From Myoxocephalus aenaeus (taxonomy: Eukaryota; Chordata; Actinopteri; Perciformes; Cottidae), in contig JBAMJR010000011.1 in NCBI GenBank assembly GCA_038501785.1, positions 3,323,501 through 3,387,500 on the forward strand: DNA of 64,000 nucleotides, in the 5' to 3' direction. The position numbers and the translations under genes were made by a program. Of the stretch, positions 24,677 through 37,179 are shown piece after piece. The notes beneath the pieces are model-generated. The model did no database searches, was not told the origin of the DNA, and saw only the letters and a program-made list of their open reading frames with translations. Each line of letters opens with the position of its first letter. The stretch's first letter is position 1.

Positions 24677-27600
24677 TCAGTCTGGTTTGGATTGGGTTAC
24701 GCCAGACGGTGGTACGACTCGCTGCTCCTCCATCCTGTTGGACTGGGAACGCTGGATGAGACTGAAAAAATCTTCATCTGGAACAGTTGGTCCCGTAGCT
24801 TTAGAAGGTGGAGCAGCACACCTCTGGTCGTTCAGTCGGGAGCCCTAAAGCATCGACGAGAGACAGCTGTGAGTGCAATTATACTGATGAATATCAAGAG
24901 CACAAGGAGCCACATGTACATCACTGACAGTGGAAAGCTCTCAATCAATTAGGTCTCTTAGATGGTTATACTATGTAAATACAATGTACAAATGCAAGTA
25001 TTTGAGAGGAAATACGTCTGCTTATTTGGGTGTGAGCAATAAATACTAAAAAGGCACCAAGATGGTTTTGTCCAGTGTCAGTGCTGAAATGTTTAAATAG
25101 CCTTTAAATGAACGTTGTATACACCTTCCCACTCTAAACGGAAGAAAATAAATTGCAATAACTGTACTGAAGTCTCCAAAAGAGCATCTACGACTTTCAA
25201 AAAAGTGGTTGAAAAGGATATAGCTCAAGCCTATCGTCTCCAAGAAGTTTCCAGTAAAGAACCATATAATGCGTTACTAAATTTATGATTTTAGTCGGTG
25301 CACACATGTTAAACCTGTCCACAGAGAAGCATACAATTAAACATGCCTAGAGAATAACAATTATATTCATATTTATTTGGCTTTCTCCCCGAAATTACCA
25401 AACTACGTAGTTCTTTTCAGGACACCTCTTAACATTTAGTAGGGTATTATTCACAAAATGACTAAAATAAAATAAAATAAATACTGTATGGTTGAGCAGG
25501 AGGGCAACATACTGGGTTTATTTTCCTCACCTGGCACTTTACTAGCATATCGAAGAAGACATCATCCCCTTCAGGCTGCTCAGCACTGGCCTCGAGGTGA
25601 CTGTACAGGGAGGGTATGAGAGGCGAATCTGTACTGGAGATCGGGTCTGGGACGAGAAATGAGTGTTAGCCACGGACTGAGTAGTGGTACTGATGGTGAT
25701 GAAAATCTGCAATATTTTGTCACCTTGAGGGGGGAGTTGATCTGTGCTGGAGGTGGAGGGTGTACGAGGCAGGTTGGATGTGCTGAGACGTAAGCCAGGA
25801 AAATGGCTCAGGCTGACTCGTTGGTCGTCCAGACGACGGGCCTGGGAGCTGGCCAGCAGCTCCAGGAAATGACCAGGATCCTGCAACGGTGTTTCGCTCT
25901 CCAAAATAGCTAGAAACAGAGGTACTTATTATCTGGGTGGAATTAGTAACAGATGGTGTATGGTGTTACAATTGGTAACAGCGAGTTGTGCCTTTTTACT
26001 CCGAACCAGCATTTCATTCTGATATGTAGAAAAAAGACGGCCACAGAAATGAGTTTCAGAAGGATGAGATGTTATTCAATGAAATTTAAAGCAACGCTCC
26101 AACCAAAATCTATCTTTTGAGCATCAGTCCCCCTCATTGCTTTTTACGGTTGGCTATAAAAAAAATGTTCCATGAATGCTGTGATGAGCTTGGATTCATG
26201 ACCATTACAAGAGGAGTTCATCAATAACTATTTTCAAGATGGGCAAAAAAGTAAAAACAGAAGCTGCTTTCTTCAGTGAAGGATGACACCACACACCTTT
26301 TATAATACACTTCATGGCAAGAAACAGAGTGTTTGATACTCAAATCATAGATTTTGGGTGGCTTATTACTTTAAGTCATCTTTGACACAAACACAAAGGA
26401 TGGCACAATATTTACTACGTGAAGGACACGCGCTGCATTCACACCATAGGAGCAAAACTGACTCTCAAAAGGGCGACTCAATATGAAGACCAATCGGCTT
26501 GTCTTTAAAGAAGGACAAACTTATAGCTTAATAAGAAAATAACTTAATAAGTCAGAAAATGGTACTATTACATATGGTGTGAACACAAGGGGCTGACTCA
26601 CGTTTCCTTTCAGCTACAGGTGGGGTGGAGGAGGGAGAGGAAGGAGCAGTGGGGTGGCTCTGGCCGTCCAGCAGGGAGCACCTTTGGTCGTCCATTCTGT
26701 TGCCCTGGAAACGAGAGAGGAGGTCGAAAAAGCCATCCTCGCCAATCGTGTCCCGAGATCCAGGCTAGAGCGTAAAAAAATAATTATTGAACATTAGAAC
26801 ATGACATCAGATTATTATTCCGATCAGGTCAGCAGGCGTTTAATGAAAACAATCAAAATACAGGAAAGAAAGGAAAGGATTAACAGCATGAACATAGAGT
26901 CACCTCCTACTTAACTCCTGTTACAGAAGCCACTTTTAGTTTGGGGCTAAAACGATTTGTTGATTTGTCGTCTGACAGGTAACGAACGCATTGGGATTCT
27001 TAGAAATAGTTGATTATTTTTGGGAAATACTGGAAAATTGTGATTGGCACTTTTACACTATTTTCTGACAGGAAAAGTGCCCTTTTATTATTAATTATTG
27101 ATTAAACAGATGTACTGCTTTGATCTGCAAATATGTACTACACTCAGTGTAATCCTCTTTGGAAGATTTTAAATTAAAAACAAGTGCAAGCTGGACTTTC
27201 ACAGTGCATCATTCTGCAAAACAGGGTTGCACAACAAAATGCAAGTTGTAGTCTATGCTACACAAGAAGAAGACAAAAACGGAAGGATGAGGATGAGTGG
27301 ATATGATTATTCCTGTGTGCGTGTGGACAGAAAGAGGTCATTTCTGACACCACAATACAAAAGGCGTTTTCATTAACAATCAATTTTAAAATTGACTGAA
27401 CTTGATTGTTTTTTTCACACAAACTGAAGTATGATATTGTTTTGGAACACACGAGCCAAAAACAATCCCACAATGCAACACAGAAACATTTCCTCATTCA
27501 GCCTTAAAACTGTATGTGGGAAAAACTCTTAGGAAGTGAGGCTGTGTCATAGGATACATGTTTCACTTTGTCTCGAGTGTGAATCATCATTGCTCATCGT

Positions 27601-30600
27601 GTGGGTTCCATGGATGTTATGAGTGAGCAGGACAGTCTAGTATATTTAGAAACACCTTCGGAGACACCGGCGCTTCCAGCTCAGGAGCCGAGTGCTCGGT
27701 GCGGTTTTCATCCTGGTCTTTAGGAGAGGATTTGGGGTTCTTCTGCTTCTTGCTTTTCAGCCGATGGAAGAGGAAGAGCTTCGTAGAAGCCATGATTGTG
27801 TGGTTTTTTGAAGATCCAGGAAATACGTCCTCTTCCCAGTCCTGTACATCAAAGTGTATCGAGATTGACAATTGTAATTGAACATCACTGACAGATTCAT
27901 GTCAGAGGTTTACCGTTTTAACCATGTTAACTATGGGGTTGGGTGAACAGGTTCTTGGGGAAAAGGAAAATGTATTATATTGTACATGACAAGAACACAA
28001 GTCTCTTCTCATGTCGGCCCACATGTTCCTGAAGCAGAAGGCTGACTTGGTTATTAATCTTGCAATTAAAACCAAGATAGTTGCGAAGCACCAAATTCAG
28101 GAAAACTGCACCCTCTACTTTCGTGCACTCACATTGTCACAACAGCAGTTAGTTGAAAAAAGTAACCATATTATTGCAGCATAGATTATCTAAAAATAAA
28201 ATAATAACTTCAATTTATAATGACAAGCAGAGTGGCGCTTACAAAGACAATGTTCTATATTTCAAGCGAAGGAATGTATACATACTAAGTAATTTCATAC
28301 ATACTGGATGAGCAGATGAATCTCCAGTTAGTTTTTTGTCAGGACTTGGACTCAGTCCCAGGTTCTCTGCACTGCCGAGTATCCTTGCTGAAGACTTGAC
28401 CCCTAAAAAAATAATTAAAAAAAGATACAAAATTCAATAGTGTGGGCACTTAATATGTATACATAACTTTCACAACTACAGGAAAACTGTTTTTAAAGTG
28501 CACTGGGAAGTTTACTGCATGGTTTACGTTCATGTAGGACTGTGTATATGGGGTTATTTCAGTCTCCTTAATGGCAAATGCGCACACAACAATTCACAAA
28601 TATATTCGATTTACAAATGCACACAGAAGGGTTTACAAATACATTCCAATGATTTATATCAATGTATAAAAAAATAAATCACAAATATATTTCTGCATAT
28701 CTGTGGTCAGTTCATCTAGAAGCCGCCGATTTAAAAAGATACGCCGACGGTTTGAGTTCCTGGTCGCGGGTCCATGAGTCCCACAGCACCGGGCCGTCAG
28801 CTTTCTGTTGCCCGCCGAGAGCAGCCTGATCCCGGCAGGACTTTTTGAAATGATCCGCTGGCTCCGATTTCTCCGTAGCGGTTAAACATGAGATATAATT
28901 CAGTTTTGAGGATCTAACGAGCAATCTTTATTAGTTTATTATTTATTCACAGTAACGTTACATCAGTTTGACGGAGGGAAAGGTTAAGATTCATAACTTA
29001 AGATTTTAATTTAACTTTTACTTTGAACTACAGAGGTGTCTTTTGACGTTTGACCGAATTGATTGCAATTATATGTGTATCTATATAAATATAATATTAA
29101 GTATTTATATCAAATGCATTAAAAAATACATATGAATTAATTGTGAATTACAATGAATTATTACATATTCATAATATATTACATATAATATATATATTCA
29201 AAATAAAAAATACATATTAATTAATTGATAAAGCAGGATATGCTCCAAGGAGGTCAATTACAGTAAAAATAAAATCAATAAAATCAATGTTTAACCGCTA
29301 CGGAGAAATCGGAGCCAGCGGATCATTTCAAAAAGTCCTGCCGGGATCAGGCTGCTCTCGGCCCGGTGCCGGCGGGACTCAGCTGTCCCACGAGCCGGAC
29401 CTCAAACCGTCGGCGTATCTTTTTAAATAGCCGGCTTCTAGATGAACGGATCACAGATTTGATGCTTAAACAACTAACTTCTCGCCTGAAAACATCCTAA
29501 AATGTCATGTTGTGACTCAACAACTGTAGTATTTAGAGAACGTCAACTTTCAGTTGTGTGTACCAGCGCCATTGTTTGACTTATCACCTCCGCAAATTCC
29601 GTAACTGTACGCTGGCAACGCCCTCGTGGGTAGGGGAGGGGGGAGCTGCACTCATGTGATTGGTTGAAAATGAGGGCGACGTCTGATTGGCTACGGATAG
29701 GTCCATGTAGAAAAAATGCATTTATGAATCCAAAGGACGGCAGGGGAGTCTCATAAATGCAACTCGTAAATGTGAAGCTTTTCACAAACAAATGCAGAAA
29801 TATATTTGTGATTTTTTTTTTATACATTGATATAAATCATTGGAATGTATTTGTAAACCCTTCTGTGTGCATTTGTAAATCGAATATATTTGTGAATTGT
29901 TCTGTGCGCATTTGCCATTAAAGAGACTGAAATAACCCCATACATGTACCACATCGCCTGCATGTACATGTGAGTGCATCCAAAGCACGGCTAGAGGTCA
30001 AAAACCTCTCAGATAAAACAAAAACTCACAATAAAAGATGGCCTGTCCTGGAGATCGGAAAAAGTTATTTTTCTGGAATGTTTGAGATAATATCTAAATG
30101 TTTGCATAAAGATTATTTTACAGTTTCTGGAAATCATGCATCTAAAAATGCAATTACACAGGTTCACAAGTGTAATGGAATACTGCTCCAAAAGGGATTT
30201 GTCAAAATCTCTTGAAAATTACATGCTTTTTGGGGGAGTGCACATTTACCTTGGAGGCTGGGGTAACCCTGGTAGCTGACTGGCAGAGCAGAGCTATTAG
30301 TGTTGGTGTTGCGGAAGATGTTGGGGTGAATGTTGGAGTTGGACTTCAGGCCTACGACCAGCCGTAGGTCCGACAAGTTCATCCTGGCTGTCACCTCGCC
30401 ACTTTTGTCTCCGGTCTGCAACATCAAAGCTAATGTAAGCATATGACTCCAAAACAAAAAGACACATTAAACTACTGTTAAGTCATTTTCTACACTGGCT
30501 TTGCAGTTCGTTCGTCCGTAAAAATCCTTCATGAATGTAGACAAACAAACAAAAAATACACTATTCATTGCTGTTCCCCATGCAACCACTAGAGGGGTGT

Positions 30601-30985
30601 GTGGCCTGATGGCAGCTACTGAGGTAAACAGTAAACAGTCACCTCTTTGGCAATTTCCAGATGTTTCTCAGCAAAGTACATGGCTTGCTGATGATTCCCC
30701 AGGGCGGTGTGAGCATTTCCCAGACTCCAGTATGCTCTTCCTTCACCAACTCTGCAGCAGACAAACAGGCTGATCAACTTTAGCTGAGATTACGCAAGAA
30801 TGGGAAGGGCATTCAGCAAACTTCCATGCAGTACAAAAACAAGTTGATATTTTGAGTAAATTCAATCTCACATAGTATGTGCACACATTTCACAGAGGGT
30901 ACAAATATTCTCCATTACTTTTTTCACGAATAAGTTTCTATTTATGTGAAGAGTAAAGAGACATTTTCAAAACCAATAATCACAT

Positions 30986-31082
<97 letters not shown>

Positions 31083-34000
31083 TAGCTTAAATGACAATGT
31101 GGCTGTGAAAATTTATTTTAGCATAAATCTTGGTTCCTTTTCCTCAGACTGTAAAAATAGACAGGGCCTCCCACGATAAGAAGAACAGCATTGCTTTGTT
31201 CGTGGAGATGTTATAGTGGAAAAGCCTATAAACACTGACTTCATCTGTATGGTGAAGGAAAACAAGTTGTCATACTTTTCATGTAAGGAGCAAATTTAAA
31301 ATGCAATCTATAAAAAGAGCCATTTGCATCTTTTCTGGCATCTCGTAGCTGTTATTCTGTGTTAGTGACATTAAATCCCATAAGAGAGACTCCAAGTGCT
31401 GTTTCTGTCTGACTTTCTCTGCTTTTCAGTGTGTTGCCGTATAATTGTAGCTTCATGGGTGTTGGCAGTAATGCCACCAAATTGTGGCAGGTAATTAGTT
31501 CAGAGGCCACCCACTTTGAAACTGTTCGTTTTCATTATACTTCAAAGACAGTTTGGCAGAAAGCTGACAACAAATGGCTTTTATTGCCGATACCTGTCAT
31601 TGAGGTCCTGAGCAATGACCAGATGTTTGAGGTGGTAATCAATGGCTCTCTCATAGTCTTGCAGTAGTGTGTAGGTGTTGCCCAGACTGTAACAGGCCTG
31701 GGCCTCCACGGCTTTGTCCTTCAAAAGCCTGGCCAGCTGCAGAGTCCTCCTGGGGGCGAAACAGAAGAGGAGGAAGACGGTCAAGGAATGTCTTGGGTGG
31801 GAGCAGGAGAATGATAGTCATCTGCTACTTTCTTTGTTGCAATTGTCCTCTATATCAAGAAAATACTGGATTAAAACTTTGGAATGTAATCAACTACGGC
31901 TGCTGAACAACTACATGTCTGTACCGGTCCGTGGTGGTTATACATGACTTTGTTGTATTCAAATCATTGTCTTCTTTATACAACCAAAACCGTAACACTT
32001 GTAAGCAGATTTAACGATATTCTTATTTCCTTATGTGCTTATGAACTTTTAATTGTGCTTATGGTTCTGCGCTAAATATGTAAGCTTATTGTGCTTACAT
32101 ATTTATGGGTCTGTGCTTATGTACTCTTGTGGGTTTTGTTTTAATACCATCGACCTGCCCGCAACTGCAGATAAAAATTAATCTGAATCTGGTGGCTCAT
32201 GTTAATTATTAATGTGTCATTAAGTATTAATTAATTTACAGTATTTGTCAGCAATGTTAACTTCAACTATGAAGACCTATTTTATATTCTAACTTACTAT
32301 ATTGTCATTCATTTTCTGTTTATAGCCTTCACTTATGAATGCCTAGAGGAGTTATACCTGCTGATAAATAAAATACATATCTGCTTACAACTACATTAAA
32401 GTATGTTACAACCAATTTATAAAATGGCCATATACTGCTCATAAATGCTAAATAGAAGGACATAAAACGTAAAGTTTTTCAAAGAAAACCCATTCTTACT
32501 TGCTTTTGTCGATTAAGCGTTTACAGTAAAAAGAAGAAAAAGTATTCCAGGGTCAGGACTGTGCAAAAATGAAAAATGTCATCAGTCCACGTTTTGTCCG
32601 CGTATGATGAAGACAGAGATATCCGTCAAAGACCATTACGATGTGAGAAAGGCCTCCAGCCTCCCTTGTTTACTCACTTGTAATGACCAGCCGCCACTTC
32701 AAACTGGCTGAGGAATATGTGAGCATTGCCAAGGTTACAGTGGGCCCTCCTCTCAGCAGACTTATCCCCAAACTCTTTGGCGATGAGCAGCCGCTGCCAA
32801 CAGGACAAACAGGAGGATGCACATTACTCAAAATAAAAGAACATTTTAAAAGGAAATCAAGATGGACAAATCCTTTACAATTATGAGGTGGGTGGGGAAA
32901 AAAGGAATACGAATAAAAACTTTAGAAAACAGTGTGTAACATGTAGGCGGGGGGGGGGGGGGGGGGTAATTGTCATACATGCAATATATTATGCATAACT
33001 GTGTTTTCCTTAGAATATAATGACTTGAAACTAAGAATCGTTAAGTTTTTGTTAGCTTAGGAAAAGCTATTTATGTCCATGCCGGCAGCGGGTCCACCAT
33101 GTTGCACCGGCATGTTTCTACAGCAGCTCACCGGCTCCAGTGACAACCTTTCGTAATTTTAGGTTATGTGAAGGTAGGGATAGGCACTGGAAAAATTTAA
33201 CCGGGACTGCTTTTTAATGTTTTGGTGTAACATATTTTCACGCTGCAGCGTGCATCTCCTCTGCTCTCTCTGTCGGGGCTGAGCTTGCTTGTCCACCCCC
33301 CAAATATTTAGTTATTTCTAAAATCATAAATAACTTCTAATCCTGTTCTGAATTTGGTCGTTTTTAAAAACAATTATTTAGTCATGAAGAAGAAAAGAGT
33401 ATTGATAAGAGCAGCTCCTAGTAGTAATAAAGTCCCAGCGATACCTTTCCCAACTTGAATGCCACCATAGTTCTGCGACACGCTTGGAAAGAGAGGTGAG
33501 GGGTATGTTGTTGCTTGCAATCTGCAACCTCACCACTAGATGCGTCATTTCCACACACTGTTTCTGTCACAAAATGAGTCAAATATCAACTAATGTTTCT
33601 TGTCTGTAAAAAGCCTTTAAAAATACAGAGAACAAATCCAATTGGAAGCAGGTGATGTGTAGCAGACACTGAAGACACACACGTTTGCCACCTACCTTTT
33701 CGTGTGCATCTGCTGCTTTTTCAAAGTCTCCCAGAAGATAGTAAGTGTTTCCAAGGTTACCATGGGTACGACCTTGGGCTGCCTGATCGCTCAAGTCCTT
33801 CACCAGGAACAGGTTTGCTCTTTGTAAAAAAATAATACAAAAAAAAGAAAACACATTGATGTTTTTGATTGCTTAGTTTTCATAGAAATTATGTTTTTTT
33901 TCCGGCAACGTAAGAGCAGTCGCAACAGAAACAATCCTTTAAATTAATTAACTAGGCTTGAGTGTATATACCCTTGACAAAATAATGTTCACACATTTTA

Positions 34001-35950
34001 ATGAGTTTGGGGGCTAGTAAGTAGTTTGATTGGACCGACAAGCAGGAGAACAACTTCGTCAACATTGCCGAAAGGTAAAAGTTGATGCAGCCAATATGTG
34101 AGTCAGAGAAAGCTTTTTTGTTACAAAAATCAACCAGCTTTGAGTTGGTTACATTTTATATTTGAGGATCTTGGCTGGCAAATTTACAAAAAGCAGGGAA
34201 GTGGGGCTGATGATAAAATATTAATATGGTCCTGAAAATTATGTACATTACTTAATGCAAAATGCACTATTTGCCCAGCTGAAAGTATGTATATGAATAA
34301 TGCACAAAGATTGAGTTGACTGTTCACATATGAAACATTTAAATTAGCCATTTACTTGAGGAAAACCTGAGAAGGAAAAGAAAACACTTCATCAGGAAAA
34401 ACTGTAGTTCTTCTCAATGCACAGTTCATGTGGAATGTTTCCACGTTATTTACGAACATAGAAATATTTATTTTGTAACTTTTCCACTCTTTTGTTTCTG
34501 TATAAGTATTACCCAAAGACACATGATTTGTAAAAAAAAAAAGCCATTTTCTTGTAATCCCATGTGGGTTGTGTCAGATGTTTGGAATGACACAAACAAA
34601 CTAAAACTAACAGTTTATTGTCAAACCTGTGACTCTGCAGTTGAGGTCTTGGTCTGAGGAATGAAGTAATTCCTCAGGACTTTCAAAATAAATGCAAAAC
34701 AACAAATATCCAATGTTTGGTGATACCAACTCACTCATAGTACTGTGCAGCTTTCCTCAGGGCGATCCTGGCCTCCTCTGGGAACTCTCCTGGCTCTGCT
34801 CCAGTCCAGCAGATGCTCTTGCCCTTGGCGTGGTAAACGTTCCCGAAATTATACAGCGCTCGAGCCTGCCCAACCTACAGCACGCACACCAGATTTTCAC
34901 AGACGGAAACAAGAGTGACCAGTGCTGTAATTACATACTTAAAATACACTGACACCAGACCTGCTTGTGTTTGCATGCGGGCTGGCAAACTATTCTAGAT
35001 GTTGCTGCGCAGGCGCTTCGCAGTCATCGTGCACACCAAAACTATTCTGTGGCTGCTGAGCAAGTCATGTGGTATTGATTAAAAACAAATTAGGATCCAT
35101 TCATTCTAATCAAAACAAACAGGCCTTTTAGTCAATTACAGAACACTAAAAAGCCTTCCAGTGTCAGTTTATTAAGATAAAAGAACTAAAGAAAGAATTC
35201 CGCTGCACCTAAATTACTTCCTTGTAGTTCTAAAATACCACTAAAATATGGCCCACCTTGTCATACATGGCTCTGGTGATATCCAAATGTCTTTGGCAAC
35301 AAACCACTGCTTCATCATACCGTCCTAAAAGTTTTAATGTGTTCCCAAGGTTGCCGCTGGCTTTTGCTTCACCAAGTTCATCTCCAATGGTTCTGGGATT
35401 TCAAAGAAGAAAAAAACACATGAGGAAATTATTAGACTGGAAGATTAATGGATTACTAAAATGTACGAGTTGAGAAACACAACAGGCGAGAAAGTAATTT
35501 ACAGTCGCAAGCAGCGATGCAGTGGAGATAGATTCTCAAAATTTAAATTATGGAGATGGAGATTTTAAAATGTTGTAGTGTTGTTCAGAATATATTGTTA
35601 GAGACCTCCATACAAATAGTATGCACAGGTTCAATATTTTATCTGCAGAAAACCCAGGTATTTCTCAAGGCTGTCCAAAAAAAGAGGGTATGGTTTTAAA
35701 ACAATTATTAAGGAAGTGAAACTGTTTACCTAGTAAGTGTGAGGTCATGGCGATGGTACTCCAGGGCTTTGTTATACTCTTGTAGGTGAAAGTAGGCATT
35801 GCCCAGCTGGCTGTAGATGGCACTAAGGATTTGAAGGTCCTCTGTTCCAACCTGGATTGCAGACTCAAAGAAGGACACACCGGCACGATAGTCGCCAGCC
35901 TTACAGAGCCGCTCACCTTCCAGAGCCAGGTCCAGACACGATGATTCCAT
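24677..35950 (-). CDS. gpsm2: G-protein signalling modulator 2 (LGN; TPR + GoLoco)
   Basis: Adaptor linking Gαi-GDP at the cortex to NuMA/dynein; orients the mitotic spindle and shapes hair-cell bundles. Fourteen exons join in phase to 694 aa (human 684): 35730-35950, 35257-35392, 34735-34874, 33696-33819, 32678-32793, 31594-31749, 30643-30751, 30250-30415, 28305-28402, 27656-27841, 26602-26764, 25724-25909, 25531-25646, 24677-24844. Residues 1-350 are TPR repeats (GNAYFHLQEYNKALEYH, GNLGNTLKLLGRYDEA, GNTYTLLQDYERAIDYH). A Ser/Pro/Lys-rich linker follows. Four GoLoco motifs end in the Q-R pair that contacts nucleotide: about 493-512 (RMDDQR), 550-569 (RLDDQR), 628-647 (RLNDQR, split over two exons) and 662-681 (RMEEQR). 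The ATG at 35950 lies one base inside its exon, so extra N-terminal residues from an upstream exon are possible, as in human. GPSM2 rather than GPSM1 by linker and length. Confidence 0.95.
26942..27110. repeat. Dispersed repeat of the gggctgcaactaac type, copy 1
   Basis: Begins ggggctaaaacgattt, includes gattatttttgg and ends tattgattaaacag. This texture of alternating tgattat/gattaat motifs is common in percomorph genomes. Decayed; located in a gpsm2 intron. Confidence 0.4.
28543..29947. mobile_element. Foldback (long inverted-repeat) element in a gpsm2 intron
   Basis: Nested inverted repeats. The outer arms are 28543-28693 and about 29790-29947 (tggggttatttcagtctc against gagactgaaataacccca). 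The inner GC-rich arms are about 28700-28895 and 29288-29457 (gatacgccgacggtttgag against ctcaaaccgtcggcgtatc). The central loop (28900-29285) is AT-rich. The right side has about 330 bp between the arms (29460-29790) that the left side lacks. No coding region was seen. A nonautonomous DNA element is the likely origin; the family was not identified. Confidence 0.85.
30991..31082. repeat. (TA)n-(CA)n microsatellite
   Basis: 39 TA units followed by 7 CA units in a gpsm2 intron (between exons 31594-31749 and 30643-30751). Confidence 0.97.
32949..32966. repeat. Run of 18 G
   Basis: Homopolymer in a gpsm2 intron, beside the exon at 32678-32793; reads as poly(C) in the transcript. Confidence 0.95.
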
Positions 35951-36104
35951 CCTGCAGGGAAGGGGGAACTACGTGAGACACGAATGTGAACTATGTCCAA
36001 AACTCAAGACATTTCTGAAATACTTCACACTGCATAAGGATCAGGAGCAAAATTATACCCCTACTTTACATTAGTATACCCAATAGAGGGCTTACTGTAT
36101 TTAT

Positions 36105-37178
36105 TACAGTGGAGTAAATAATTATTTGATCCCTTTTGATTTTGTAAGTTTGCCCACTGACAAAGAAATGAATGGTTAATATAATTGTAATGGTTAATAT
36201 AATTGTAATGGTTAATATCCAGAAAATCACATCATATAAAAGTCATGAATTGATTTTCATTCGATTGTGTGAAATAAGTATTTGATCCCCGAGCAAAACA
36301 TGACTCAGTAGTTGGTGGAGAAACCATTGCAAGGTCAGAAGTTTCTTGTAGTTGGTCACCAGATTTGCGGTCCACTCCTCTTTGCAGATCCTCTCCAAAT
36401 CCTTAAGGTTTCAAGGCTGTTGCCTGGCAACTCAAAGCTTCCGCTCCCTCCACAGATTTTCAATGGGATTAAGGTCCGGAGAATTGGCTAGGCCACTCCA
36501 TGACCTTAATGTGCTTCTTCTTGAGCCACCGTATAATTTGGGTCAGTCGCCCTGGAAGACCCATCCATGACTCAGTTTCAGTGTCCTGGATGGAGGGAAG
36601 GAGGTTTTCTGCCAAGATTTCCCGGTACATGGCCCCGTTCATCCTCACCTCGATGCGGTAAAGTCGTCCTGTCCCCTTCGCAGAGAAACACCCAAACACG
36701 GCAAGTTGAGTTGATGCCAAAGAGTTTGAGTTTGGTCGCATCACCTTCTCCCAAGCCTTTTCTGAATCATGCAGGTGGTCATTGGCGAACTTCAGACGGT
36801 GTAGTTCTGGGCTGATCCCTCACCGTTCTCAAGATCATCGATACCCCTTAGAGGCAAGATCTTGCGTGGAGCCCCAGGCCGAGGCGATTGATGGTCATTT
36901 TGTGTTTCTTCCATTTCCAAATAATCGCACCAACAATTGTCTCGTTCTCATTCCAGCCTTGTGAAGGGCTACAATCTAGTCCCTGACGTCCTTAGACAGG
37001 TCTTTGGTCTTGCCAATAGTCCATGGTGGAGAGGCGTGGATCTGATTAATTTATTCTGTGGACAGGTGTCTTCTATACAGGCAACAGTTGCGATTTGGAC
37101 TACTTTCTTAAAGAGAGAAGAATAATCTAACCGGTCTGTGGGAGCCAGCATTCTTGCTGGTTGGTAGGGGTTCAAAAC
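36105..37178 (-). mobile_element. Decayed Tc1 element with IR/DR ends in gpsm2 intron 1
   Basis: The left tip (tacagtggagtaaataatta) continues into tttgatccc, and the same tttgatccc block recurs at about 36280, the double-repeat (IR/DR) inverted-repeat pattern of teleost Tc1 elements. The right end (ggttggtagggg, 37158-37170) is cut short of the usual atcaaatacttatttc. A broken transposase lies between. Confidence 0.85.
36300..37030 (-). pseudogene. Tc1 transposase relic
   Basis: Minus-strand translation in several frames gives Tc1 blocks in the correct order: KTKDLSKDV, WKKHKMTINR, GVSMIL-TVRDQPRTT, VFGCFSAKGTGRLYRI, MNGAMYREILAENLLPS and KKKHIKVMEWPSQ. Frameshifts and stops separate them. 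The catalytic core is not intact. It belongs to a different subfamily from the 8.7-kb element. Confidence 0.85.
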
Positions 37179-37179
37179 C

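Noticed and set aside
24542..24952. 136-codon plus-strand open frame
   Set aside because: It is antisense to the last gpsm2 exon (GoLoco 3 and 4) and its 3'UTR.
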